A DNA stretch of 64,000 bases from Boswellia sacra (taxonomy: Eukaryota > Streptophyta > Magnoliopsida > Sapindales > Burseraceae). Location of the stretch: positions 124,001 to 188,000 of the forward strand of contig SNVD02004722.1 in the NCBI GenBank assembly GCA_013180625.2, read 5' to 3'. Shown here piece by piece: positions 23,248-34,277 of this stretch; position 1 is the first letter of the stretch, and each line of letters starts with the position of its first letter. The notes beneath the pieces are model-generated. The model was not told the origin of the DNA and searched no databases. It saw only the letters and a program-made list of their open reading frames with translations. The translations under genes were made by a program, and so were the position numbers.

Positions 23248-23770
23248 AGACCTTAAATAATAGATCGTTGTAGTTGACTAAGGGAAGCACAAACTACTGC
23301 CAAGGTGAGTAAAACAGTAGAGGTCTAGTATCTCTAATGTACTCTATTAAATGCCACTTGTGGTGAGATCTTTGATGCAATCAAGGAGAAGAATTTGCTG
23401 ACTCATCCTAAGCCTTTGAAATTTGATCTTCTCTTCTATCTCTCCCTGGTCAACCAAAGCAAAGGAAGCATACTTGGTCGACTGAGAGAAAGACAACAGA
23501 GGTTGGTTCCTCCCTATGAACTCAATAAGTCTTATTACATTGTCAAAAATGAAGATGATATATATTCATGTATCTTTGTTTTACACTTCACCAAGTACAT
23601 CAACCAAGTTTTAATTCTTGAGTCATATGTGCCTTATTACATCTATGATGGATATATCTCATTCAAAAGTTGATGATTCTCATTTGGTGTGTTTGGATCT
23701 CCATAAAATCTCCAATGTCTAGCATAAGATAATAGGTCAACTAGGACCTTGATTTATTTCTCCACTTGAA
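23248..23770 (+). other. Deletion joint and 3' non-coding region, plus arm of B
   Basis: Up to about 23428 the sequence parallels element D downstream of gag (CTAAGCCTTTGAAATTTGATC). There it jumps to unrelated sequence starting TCTCTTCTATCTCTCCCTGG, so the zinc knuckle, protease and all of pol are absent. The ORF at 23395-23673 spans this joint and shows no domain. Confidence 0.7.
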
Positions 23771-25440
23771 ATGCTAGTGCAATTAAGGGCATGTGATGCC
23801 TGAACTTAAAAGGCAAACTGGCGCCCGAGGTACTATTATCCAAATTCACTAGGGAAGGCGAACTGGCGCCCGAGGTACTCTTACCCGAATTCACCAGGAG
23901 CGGCAATCCGGCGCCTGAGGTACTATTACCCGAATTCACCAGGCGAGGCGGACTGGCGCCGGAGGTACTCTTACCCGAATTCACCAGGAGCGGTGATCCG
24001 GCGCCCGAGGTACTATTACCCAAATTCACCAGGAAAAATTTCTAGCACAACGTGTTAGGTCGACCAGGACCTTTACTTATTTTCTCCATTTAAAGTGCTA
24101 GACCAATCATGGGCACGTGATGCCTAAACTTAAAAGGCGGACTCGCGTCCGAGGTACTCTTACCCAAATTCACCAGGAGTGGCGGTCCGGTGCCTGAGGT
24201 ACTATTACCCGAATTCACCAGGAAAAATTTCTAGCACAATGTGTTAGGTCGACCAGGACCTTTACTTATTTTCTCCATTTAAGATGTTAGAGCAATCATG
24301 GGTACATGATGCCTAAACTTAAAAGATGAACTGGCGCCCGAGGTACTCTTACCCAAATTCACCAGGAAAAATTTCTAACACAACTTCTTAGTTCGACCAG
24401 GACCTTTACTTATTTTCTTCATTTAAGGTGCTAGAGCAATCATGGGTACATGATGCCTAAACTTAAAAGGCGAACTGGCACCCGAGGTACTGTTACCCAA
24501 ATTCACCAGGAAAAATTTCTAGCACAACGTGTTGGGTCGACCAGGACCTTTATTTATTTTCTCCATTTAAAGTACTAGAGCAATCATGGGTACGTGATGC
24601 CTAAACTTAAAAGGCGCACTGGCGTCTAATATACTATTACCCAAATTCACCAGAAAAGGCGATCTAGTGCCTGAGGTATTGTTGCCCAAATTCACTAGGA
24701 AGGATTTTTAGCACAACATGATGGGTCAACCAAGATATTGGTTTGTTTCTCCATTTGAAATGTTGAAGCAGCCACAGGGCATGTGATGCCTAGGATGTAA
24801 CCGTCATATATTTGTGCCATTGTAAGATTTTTCTAAGGTAAATTTACCTTCTATTTGAATGAATCGCCATATAAGGTCTTCCATGTCGTGTATCTAGTCG
24901 ACTAGGACCATAATATATGATCACCAGTTGAAGTGCTTATATGATGGATAAGCATTTGGTGCCTAACGTATAGGTTCCTTATATTTTAAAAATTCACCAT
25001 CACCATGAGGGATATTTACTCCAATGCATATGGTCGACCAAGGCCTCTATTTGTTATCTCTATTGGTAATGCTGGTGCAATCATAGGGCATCTAATGCCT
25101 AAGGTATAATTGCCTTATATTCTTACCACTCTAATATTTATCTAAGGTGAAGCTACTTTATATATGAACAGCTCGCCATATGAGACATTTTGTGTAATGC
25201 ATCTAGTCGACTAAGGCCGTTATATGTGACCACCACCTAGATTGTTAGCATAATGGATTGCCATTCGGTGCCTACAGTGCAACTATTCAATATGTGAATA
25301 AGTTATTAGGAAAGATATTTAAGTTGGTGCGCTTGATCGACGAAAATCCCTTCATTCAAGATCATCGTTTGAGATGGCAACTTAATTAATGGGCGCACAA
25401 CATTTGAGGTCTATTAAGGCTACACATTCCACTCGATATT
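23771..25440 (+). repeat. 3' tandem repeat region, plus arm of B
   Basis: Short units of about 60 bp (GGCGCCCGAGGTACTATTACC plus a CAAATTCACCAGG-like end) are nested in a longer period that also contains GTCGACCAGGACCTTTACTTA-like words, CTCCATTTAAAGTGCTAG and GTGATGCCTAAACTTAAAAGG. Units become more degenerate to the right (from about 24700). Tandem repeats in the 3' non-coding region are usual for Tat-lineage elements. Confidence 0.85.
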
Positions 25441-26076
25441 GTTGAGCACCATAGCCTCCACAATAGACATTGGCCTCTTGATCAACCTTTTCAAGTGGAA
25501 GACGCAATCATAAAAGACATACTCAAATGAAGAGGGATGAGACAAATACAAGTCTTTGTCATCAATTCACGAGAAGAAAGAAATACCAAGCCCTCCATAC
25601 ATTTAACGGTATTAGGTTGGATTTTGTGAAAGCTCCACATATGAAGACTTCATCTAAATCCTGGTTGACTAGCAGGATTTTAAGAATAGTATGTTTGTGC
25701 TACTTATTCGTGCCTTGCAACCAGCCGCACCTTTTTCTCCAAAAGTCACTTCAGCAATTAACGAAAGCTTTGTGTTGAAATTAGAAGGTCTAACGCGGGT
25801 TTGGTTGACAAGCCGAAGGGTGAAGTAAATCGCCTGCGCTCTAGTAGATTCAAAGAGGTCAACGAAGTCTTCTCCAATTATATTGAGCAATACAATAACA
25901 AATTCACTTACATTCTTGCTCTTCTTGCTAAAGAGAAGTTAACACCACAGTAAGCATTGTCAAGCAAATAGTAAGAATTGAATCGACTTGGAAGAAGTAT
26001 GGTACTAATGTATTCTTCAAAGAGTCAAGTCCCAAGCCAAATGCTAATGCTTTGACTTGGAACTTGGGGGGCTAGC
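25441..26076 (+). other. 3' internal region and polypurine tract, plus arm of B
   Basis: No domain is recognised in this stretch; small ORFs (25527-25778) are also found in the other copies (about 27997-28245 on the minus strand, and 32045 on). The tract TTGGGGGG at 26064-26071 lies a few bases before the LTR and is the likely polypurine tract. Confidence 0.6.
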
Positions 26077-26712
26077 TGTTGGATGAAAAATTAGGATAAC
26101 CAATGAGATTAATTTTTCAAGCTACATCACCAAGGCATACAATTTTTCTTTGTACTTTAATTGGAATAATTGGATCTTTTGTCCTGTATGGCAGCATAAC
26201 TCTTGGGGTGGTGGATCCTTCATTATTGGTTTGGTCAACAAGGACTTCGTCATTACTCCTATTATTGAGAATTTTTGGTTGACCAGATAACTACATTAAA
26301 GCCTCTTGTTTGGTCGACGAAGGACATGATTTCCAATTTCACCTTCAAAGATATTGTATGGCACAAGTTACTAAATCAGAGCCGTCAATGTCAGAAAAAG
26401 TATTTAATAAGAACTGCTCCCTCTGAGTTCAATGATTATTTTTCAAGTTCAATAAAACTTAATAAAATATTAGAGGCACTGGATTCCATAGAGGCCTCTC
26501 TCCAGGTGTCTCCATGGCTCCAAGTGACACTATCAACTCCCTTGCATGCAGCATGGGGTCAACCAAGCTCCATGCATTCTGCCGCCTGTCAACCATGTTG
26601 CATGCACCTCGCCACCTGTCAACCATATTGCATGCACCTCATCACCTGTAAGCAAACTCTCTTATAAATATAGTCTTTGGCTGCAAATCAAGGGTTGGGA
26701 ACAATTTCTCTC
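26077..26712 (+). repeat. Truncated LTR (plus) of element B
   Basis: It matches the first about 636 bp of the 973 bp LTR and stops abruptly after ACAATTTCTCTC, where the sequence switches to an inverted primer-binding site. The final third of the LTR is missing. Confidence 0.88.
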
Positions 26713-26730
26713 CCCACAGACTGCACCAAC
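26713..26730 (-). other. Inverted primer binding site at the palindrome centre
   Basis: CCCACAGACTGCACCAAC is the reverse complement of a Tat PBS and directly abuts the end of the inverted LTR at 26731. It lies outside what should be the 3' LTR of the inverted arm, where host DNA is expected. Confidence 0.75.
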
Positions 26731-27699
26731 TGTTGATGCTGAAAATCGGTCGACCTCTAGCTCAACAGTAAAATTTATGTTTGTTGTGAAGGACCTGACT
26801 CAGCCAGAAGGCAATGACGGAGTGTGTAGAGAAGGAGGAGAAAGTAGGGAATTTTGGGTCACGTGTCCGTCAAGATGGCTGTGGTGTTTTGATCAACCAA
26901 GGCTCCAGTGGCTTGAATGATCTGCACACAAATAAAAAATAAAGGGTCAGAGGCATAGGGGTTGCCGGTGATAATCCTCCGACGATCAAGTCAGAGATTA
27001 ACTATGGAGTCAAAATTTTTGGTCGACCAGGGGGAGACGAGGTAGAGAGAGAGGTTTCTAGAGAGAGAAATTATTCCCAAACCTTGATTTGCAGCCAAAG
27101 ACTATATTTATAGGAGAGTTTGCTTACAGGTGGCGAGGTGCATGCAATATGGTTGACAGGTGGCGAGATGCATGCAATATGGTTGACAGGTGGCAGGATG
27201 CATGGAGCTTAGTTGACCCCATGCTGCATGCAAGGGAGTTGATAGTGACACTTAGAGCCATGGAGACACCTAGAGAGAGGCCTCTATGGAATCCAGTGCC
27301 TCTAATATTTTATTAAATTTTATTGAACTTGGCAAATAATCATTGAACTTAGGGGGAGCAGTTTTTATTAAATACTTTTACGATATTGATGGCTTTGATT
27401 TAGTAACTTGTGCCATGTAATATCTTTGAAGGTGAAATTGGAAGTCGTATCCTTCGTCGACCAAACAAGAGGCTTGTAATATAGTTATCTGGTCAACCAA
27501 AAATTCTCAATAATAGGAGTAATGACGAAGTCCATGTCGACCAAACCAATAGTGAAGGATCCACCCCCCCAAAAGTTATGCTGTCATACAGGATAAAAGA
27601 CTCAATTATTCCAATTAAAGCACCAAGGAAAAATTGTATGCCTTGGTGATGTGGCTTGAAAAATTAATCTCATTGGTTATCCTAATTTTTCATCCAACA
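26731..27699 (-). repeat. Full LTR of the inverted arm (outer-centre copy)
   Basis: Complement of the family LTR (ends TGTTGATGC and CATCCAACA on the plus strand). It is followed at 27705-27710 by CCCCCC, the complement of the polypurine tract, so it acts as the 3' LTR of the minus-strand arm. Confidence 0.9.
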
Positions 27700-28390
27700 G
27701 ATAGCCCCCCAAGTTCCAAGTCAAAGCATTAGCATTTGGCTTGGGACTTGACTCTTTGAAGAATACATTAGTACCATACTCTTGATTTTGTTCTCTTCTT
27801 CAAAGTCGATTCAATTCTTACTATTTGCTTGAACTTCTCTTTAGCAAGGAGAGCAAGAATGTAAGTGAATTTGTCATTGTGTTGCTCAATATAATTGGAG
27901 AAGACTTCGTCGACCTCTCTGAATCTACTAGAGTGCAGGCGATTTACTTCACCCTTCAGTTTGTCAACCAAACCCGCGTTAGACCTTCTAATTTCATCAC
28001 AAAGCTTCTGTTAATTGCTGAAGTGACTTTTGGAGAAAAAGGTGCGACTGGTTGCAAGGCACGAATAAGTAGCACAAACATACTATTCTTAAAATCCTGC
28101 TAGTCAACCAGGATTTAGATGAAGTTTTCATATGTGGAGCTTTCACAAAATCCAACCTAATACCATTAAATGTATGGAGGGCTTGGTATTTCTTTCTTCT
28201 CGTGAATTGATGACAAAGACTTGTATTTGTCTCGTCCCTCCTCATTTGAGTATGTCTTTTATGATTGCTTCTTCACTTGAAAAGGTTGATGAAGAGGCCA
28301 ATGTCTGTTGTGGAGGCTATGGTGCTCAACAATATCGAGTGGAATGTGTAGCCTTGATAGACCTTAGATGTTGTGCGCCCATTAATTAAG
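27700..28390 (-). other. 3' internal region of the inverted arm
   Basis: Reverse complement of about 25400-26076 with scattered changes. It carries no recognisable coding domain. Confidence 0.75.
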
Positions 28391-29470
28391 TTGCCATCTC
28401 AAACAGTGATCTTGAATAGAGGGATTTTCGTCGACCAAGCGCACCAACTTAAATATTTTTTCCAACGATTTATTCATATATTGAATAGTTACACTTAGGC
28501 ATCAGATGCCCTATGATTGCGCCAGCATTACCAATGGAGATAACAAATAGAGGGCTTGGTCGACCATATGCGTTGGAGTAAATATCCCTCATAGTGATGG
28601 TGAATTCTTAAAATATAAGAGAGCTATACCTTAGGCACCAAATGCTTATCCATCATATTAGCACTTCAAGTGGTGATCATATGTAATGGTCCTGGTCGAC
28701 TAGATACACGACATGGAAGACCTCATATGGCAAATCATTCAAATAGAAGGTAAATTTACCTTAGACAAATCTTACAATGGCGAAAATATATGACGGTTAC
28801 ATCCTAGGCATCACATGCCTTGTGGCTACTTCAACATTTCTAATGGAGAAATAAACCAATATCTTGGTCGACCCAACATGTAGTGCTAAAAATCTTCCTT
28901 GGTGAATTTAGGCAATAGTACCTCAGGCATTCAATCACCTTTTCTATTGAATTTGGATAATAGTATATCGGGCGCTAATTCGCCTTTTAAGTTTAGGCAT
29001 CACGTACCCATGATTGCTTTAGTACTTTAAATAGAGAGAATAAGTAAAGGTCCTAGTCGACCTAACACGTTGTGCTAAAAAATTTTTTATGGTGAATTCG
29101 GATACTAGTACCTCGGGCGCCGGATCGCCGCTCCTGGTGAATTTGGGTAAGAGTACCTTGGGTGCCAGTTTGCCTTTTAAGTTTAAACATCATGTACCCA
29201 TGATTACTCTAATACCTTAAATAGAGAAAATAAGTAAAGGTTCTGGTCGACCTAACACGTTGTGCTAGAAATTTTTCCTGGTGAATTCGGGTAATAGTGC
29301 CTCGGGCGCCAGACCGCCACTCCTAGTGAATTTAGGTAAGAGTACCTCGGGCGCCTCGCCTTCCCTGGAAGATTTGGGTAATAGTACCTCGGGCGCCAGT
29401 TCGCCCTTTAAATTTAGGCATCACATGCCTTTAATTGCACTAGCATTTCAAGTGGAGAAATAAATCAAGG
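28391..29470 (-). repeat. 3' tandem repeat region of the inverted arm
   Basis: Complement of the repeat region at 23771-25440, but roughly 600 bp shorter, so unit number has changed between the arms. The words CCTCGGGCGCC and GGTGAATTCGGGTAA mark the units. Confidence 0.82.
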
Positions 29471-29969
29471 TCCTAGTTGACTTATTATCTTGTGCTAGGC
29501 ATTGGAGATTTTATAGAGATCCAAACACACCAAATGAGAATCATCAACTTTTGAAGGAGATATATCCATCATAGATGTAATCAAGCACATATGATTCAAG
29601 AATTAAAACTTGGTTGATGTACTTGGTGAAGTGTAAAACAAAGATACATGAACATATGTCATCTTCATTTTTGACAACATAATAAGACTTATTGAGTTCA
29701 TAGAGAGGAACCAACCTCTATTGTCTTTCTCTCAGTCGACCTAGTATGCTTCCTTTGCTTTGGTTGGCCAGGGAGAGATAGAAGAGAAGATCAAATTTCA
29801 AAGGCTTAAGATGAGTCAGCAAATTCTTCTTCTTGATTGCATCAAAGATCTCACCACAAGTGGCGTTTAATGGAGTACATTGAAGATATTGGACCTCTGT
29901 TGTTTTACTCACCTTGGTAATAGTTTATGCTTCCCTCAGTCGACTACAACGATATATTATTGAAGGTCT
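29471..29969 (-). other. 3' non-coding region and deletion joint, inverted arm
   Basis: Complement of 23248-23770. The same gag-to-3' region joint occurs at about 29790, showing that both arms descend from one already deleted element. Confidence 0.75.
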
Positions 29970-31025
29970 CTAATTGTCATTTCTATTTTTATTTCGTTCT
30001 CTAGAATAACTGCCCTCTCCTCGCCGACTGGCTCTTAAGACCTCAAATTCTTCTTTAACTTGAGCGTATGTCTGAGCCTTCTCATACATCATAACATATG
30101 AAGTTAGCATATTATCTCGTATTGCCCACCATAGCCTAGTCGACCTGATCCCACTGATCATACCATCTAAGGCCACAGGATCATTGAAAGAACCAAGTTT
30201 CATCACCTCTATAGAACCCCTGCTTTAGAGATTTATACCATGATCGGGCTGGTCCAGTCAAGGTCAGAGGAAAAACTCTGCACACAGCATCCTCAGAAAT
30301 ATGTCGAAGTGCCATGTTCTCTCTGAATAACTTCACATACCTTACTCAGTCGACCAGCCATTGTACATGCCCATCTAGGGCATGGAGAATTTCCTGGGTA
30401 GTATGGAAGTTGCAACTACAAGAGTAAAAGGAGATTCTAATTCCCCCATGATTTCTTCCATTGAATTTCTTTCTCTTTGTGCCTCTTTCAAGATGTGCAA
30501 CTCTTCGCGCATCAACCTTAACTCCTCTTGGGTTTTATCCACTTCTTGCTCCTCATGTCGCCTTTTACTTTTACGTTGCGAATCCAAGGAATGTTGAAGG
30601 TCTTCATCATCCAAATCATCCTTGGTTCTTGTTTTTGAACCACCAAAGCGGCTATGGTCAAGATGAGATTGATTTTTCAATGCTTTACCGGTGCATCGAC
30701 CAGAAGCATATGGCCCTTTCTTTCCACAACCACGTCGCTTACTCGCACTCGTTCCACCTGCTAGTGCACCATGCGGTTGACCAGACGCACCTGGATCATT
30801 TACCAAGACCCCATCACCATCAACATGTAAAGCATTCTTCACTTGTGTAGTAAGAGCTTGTATTTAGGTTTGCATTTGAACACTTTGTTGGTTCATAAGC
30901 TTTAATTGTTCTTGAATAGCCGTCACATCTTGTTGTCGTGACCTTTTTCCCTTCATCGCTCCTGACCCCTCTTGGTCACTATAGAGATCCTCAATGAGGA
31001 CATTCCCTTCTGGCGGGCTATTCAT
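29970..31025 (-). pseudogene. gag of element B, inverted arm
   Basis: It starts at the ATG complement at 31023-31025. The Gln-rich and basic N-terminal parts read well, with one TAG near 30865, and a long open stretch spans 30842-30375 (MKNALHVDGDG to FSMP). Stops then break the Gag core, and about 150 bp that should encode the middle of the core (between the WYRSL and VIKLGAFNDP equivalents) are deleted near 30211. The C-terminal part (MKLGSFNDPVALDGMI, RLWWAIRDNM) follows to 29970. It is more damaged than the plus-arm copy. Confidence 0.88.
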
Positions 31026-31051
31026 GGCGATATATATGGCTTTTTGTCAGT

Positions 31052-31070
31052 TCCCACAGACGGCGCCAAC
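31052..31070 (-). other. Primer binding site, inverted arm
   Basis: TCCCACAGACGGCGCCAAC, complement of the Tat-type site, next to the LTR start at 31071. Confidence 0.8.
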
Positions 31071-32044
31071 TGTTGATGTTGAAAATCGGTCGACCTCCAG
31101 CTCAATAGTAAAATTTGTATTTGTTGTGAAGGACCTGACTCAGCCAGAAGGTAATGATACAGTGTGTAGAGAATGAGGGGAAAGTAAGGAATTTTGGGTC
31201 AAGTGTCCATCAAGATGGCTGTTGTGTTTTGATCAACCAAGGCTCTAGTGGCTTGAATGATCTGCACACAAATAGGAAATAAAGGGTCAGAGGGGCCGGT
31301 GTTGTCGGCGATAATCCTCCGATGCTCAAGTCAGAGGTTAACTATGGAGTCAAAATTTTTGGTCGACCAGGGGAAGACGAGGTAGAGAGAGAGAGAGGTT
31401 TCTAGAGAGAGAAATTGTTCCCAAACCTTGATTTGCAGCCAAAGACTATATTTATAGGAGAGTTTGCTTACAAGTGGCGAGGTGCATGCAATATGGTTAA
31501 CAGGTGGCGAGGTGCATGCAACATGGTTGATAGGTGGCAGGATGCATGGAGCTTGGTTGACCCCATGCCACATGCAAGGGAGTTGATAGTGACACTTGGA
31601 GCCATGGAGACACCTGGAGAGAGGCCTCTATGGAACCCAGTGCCTCTAATATTTTTTTAAATTTTATTAAACTTGGCAAATAATCATTGAACTCAGGGGG
31701 AGTAGTTCTTATTAGATATTTTTTCTGACATTGACAGCTCTGATTTAGTAACTTGTGCCATGCAATATCTTTGAAGGTGAAATTGGAAGTCATGTCCTTC
31801 GTCGACCAAACAAGAGGCTTGTAATGTAGTTATCTGGTCAACCAGAAATTCTCAATAATAGGAGTAATGACGAAGTCCATGTCGACCAAACCAATAATGA
31901 AGAATCCACCCCCCCAAGAGTTATGCTGCCATATAGGATAAAAGACCCAATTATTCCAGTTAAAGCGCCAAGGAAAAATTGTATGCCTTGGTGATGTGGC
32001 TTGAAAAATTAATCTCATTGGTTATCCTAATTTTTCATCCAACA
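31071..32044 (-). repeat. 5' LTR of the inverted arm
   Basis: Full 974 bp LTR in minus orientation. At 32044/32045 it abuts plus-orientation internal sequence, with no host DNA between. Confidence 0.92.
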
Positions 32045-32505
32045 GCTCCACATATGAAGATTTCATCTAAATCCTGGTTGACTAGCAGGATTTTAAGAAT
32101 AGTATGTTTGTGCTACTTATTCGTGCCTTGCAACCAGTCGCACCTTTTTCTCCAAAAGTCACTTCAGCAATTAACCAGTAGTAGGATTTTAAGGTCTAAC
32201 GCGGGTTTGCTTGACAAGCCGAAGGGTGAAGTAAATCGCCTGCACTCTAGTAGATTCAGAGAGGTCGACGAAGTCTTCTCCAATTATATTGAGCAACATA
32301 ATAACAAATTCACTTACATTCTTGCTCTCCTTGCAAAAGAGAAGTTAACACAAAAAGGCACAGTAAGCATTGTCAAGCAAATAGTAAGAATTGAATCGAC
32401 ATTGAAGAATAGAACACAATCAAGATTATGGTACTAATGTATTCTTCAAAGAGTCAAGTCCCAAGCCAAATGCTAATGCTTTAACTTGGAACTTGGGGGG
32501 CTAGC
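32045..32505 (+). other. Third, plus-oriented copy of the element B internal 3' end
   Basis: Begins at the position equivalent to 25632 (GCTCCACATATGAAGA) and runs to the polypurine tract (GGGGGG, 32495-32500). A short extra piece near 32178-32193 distinguishes it from the first copy. Confidence 0.8.
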
Positions 32506-33478
32506 CGTTGGATGAAAAATTAGGATAACCAATGAGATTAATTTTTCAAGCCACATCACCAAGGCATACAATTTTTCTTTGTACTTTAATTGGAATAATT
32601 GGGTCTTTTATCCTGTATGGCAGCATAACTTTTGGGGTGGTGGATCCTTCATTATTGGTTTGGTCGACAAGGACTTCGTCATTACTCCTATTATTGAGAA
32701 TTTTTGGTTGACCAGATAACTACATTACAAGCCTCTTGTTTTGTCGACGAAGGACACGACTTCTAATTTCACCTTCAAAGATATTGCATGGCACAAGTTA
32801 CTAAATCAGAGCCGTCAATGTCAGAAAAAGTATTTAATAAGAACTGCTCCCCCTGAGTTCAATGATTATTTGCCAAGTTCAATAAAATTTAATAAAATAT
32901 TAGAGGCACTGGATTCCATAGAGGCCTCTCTCCAGGTGTCTCCATGGCTCCAAATGTCACTATTAACTCCCTTGCATGCAGCATGGGGTCAACCAAGCTC
33001 CATGCATTCTGCCACTTGTCAACCATATTGTATGCACCTTGCCACCTGTCAACTATATTGCATGTACCTCATCACCTATAAGCAAACTCTTCTATAAATA
33101 TAGTCTTTGGCTGCAAATCAAGGGTTGGGAACAATTTCTGTCTCTAGAAACCCCTCTCTCTCCCTACCTCGCCTCCCCCTGATCGACCAAAAATTTTCAC
33201 TCCATAGTTAATCTCTGACTTGAGCGTCGGAGGATTATCGCCGGTAACCCCGACGCCTCTGACCCTTTATTTTATATTTGTGTGCAGATCATTAAAGCCA
33301 CTGGAGCCTTGGTTGATCAAAACATAACAGCCATCTCGACGAACACGTGACCCAAAATTCTCTACTTTCTCCTCCTTCTCTACACACTCTATCATCGCCT
33401 TCTGGCTGAGTCAGGTCCTTCACAACAAATATAAATTTTACTGCTGAGCTGGAGGTTGACCGATTTTCAGCATCAACA
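32506..33478 (+). repeat. Right LTR of compound element B (plus)
   Basis: Full LTR whose first base is changed (CGTTGG for TGTTGG); it ends CATCAACA. With 21031-22003 it forms the outer direct LTR pair. Confidence 0.9.
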
Positions 33479-33864
33479 CAATCCAAGAAGATAAGTACTA
33501 GAACTACTGATTACAATTCGGCCCTCAGCTTCCTTGCTCCATTAGCAATGATGCCGTGCTCCTTACCACCCCTATAATATACCAATGATGGAATTAAGTA
33601 GGCAAGGTGGACCGGATCAATTTTGTTTCTATTAATTTACCTTCATTCTCTCTAATCAATCTTTAGAGTTTAGACATGATTATATTATGCTTTAATCAAG
33701 TTAATAACATTACTTATGACCTGATCACTCACTTTGTGAAACGATGATTGATGATGATAATGGTATGCACGTGAGGTAATTGGGCCCATCTTTCCCCATA
33801 TGCCGAAACCTTTGCCCCCTTTTTGATTTTGGACGCGAGAGAAATTCTTTGAAGATATTCTTAT
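33479..33864. other. Intergenic spacer
   Basis: AT-rich unique-looking DNA between element B and the MITE. I see no feature except the CAATC at its start and the TATTCTTAT target site at its end. Confidence 0.5.
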
Positions 33865-34268
33865 GGGATAATTCTAATTTGCACCCTGAGGTTAGGCCTA
33901 AAAAAAATTGAGGACCTCAGTTTTCTGAAATCTAAGAATGCCCCCTGAGGTTACTGTATCACCGTTTGATTTAACGGGAAATGTATTAAACCGTTAGATT
34001 TAACGGAAAATGTATTGAATAATAACTTAATGCTAATATTAGATTTAACAAAAAATGTATTAAATAATAACTTAACGCTGATAAGCAGTAAAATGGATTA
34101 TAATACCCTTTTCTAAATGGTTTCTAAATCGTTAAGTTACTATTTAATACATTTTCTGTTAAATCTAACGGTGATACAGTAACATCATGGGGTAAATTTG
34201 AGTTTCTGAAAACTGAGGTCCTCAATTTTCTTTTGGTCTAACCTCAGGGGGCAAATTAGAATTAACCC
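33865..34268. mobile_element. Mutator-like MITE with 9 bp target duplication
   Basis: This 404 bp element has long inverted ends (GGGATAATTCTAATTTGC on the left; its near-complement closes the right end). The inverted match extends at least 130 bp inward (CCTGAGGTTAG, GGACCTCAGTTTTC, TGTTAAATCTAACGGTGA-like words). The 9 bp TATTCTTAT is present on both sides (33856-33864 and 34269-34277), the target-duplication length of Mutator-like elements. It has no coding capacity. Confidence 0.85.
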
Positions 34269-34277
34269 TATTCTTAT

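Larger units (their letters stand above)
21031..33478. mobile_element. Compound palindromic Tat-type element B (gag-only, non-autonomous)
   Basis: The order is: plus-strand LTR (21031-22003), PBS, gag, 3' repeats, polypurine tract, and a truncated plus LTR (26077-26712). Then, inverted: PBS (26713-26730), a full LTR (26731-27699), polypurine tract, 3' region, repeats, gag, PBS and a full LTR (31071-32044). Finally, plus strand again: the last part of the internal region (32045-32505) and a full LTR (32506-33478). The outer flanks CCATC (left) and CAATC (right) differ at one base and could be one target duplication. No RT, RNase H, integrase or protease sequence is present in either arm, so it depends on a relative such as element D for mobility. 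Confidence 0.85.

Noticed and set aside
23771..24700. Regular repeats that could look like a CRISPR array
   Set aside because: Spacers are themselves repeated and the units are tandem and degenerate, inside a plant LTR element; there are no cas genes.
26275..26667. ORFs of 118-130 residues in the LTRs of B (also at 21395, 31497 and 32741)
   Set aside because: They are chance frames across the LTR that recur because the LTR recurs. They contain the TATA region and no known domain.
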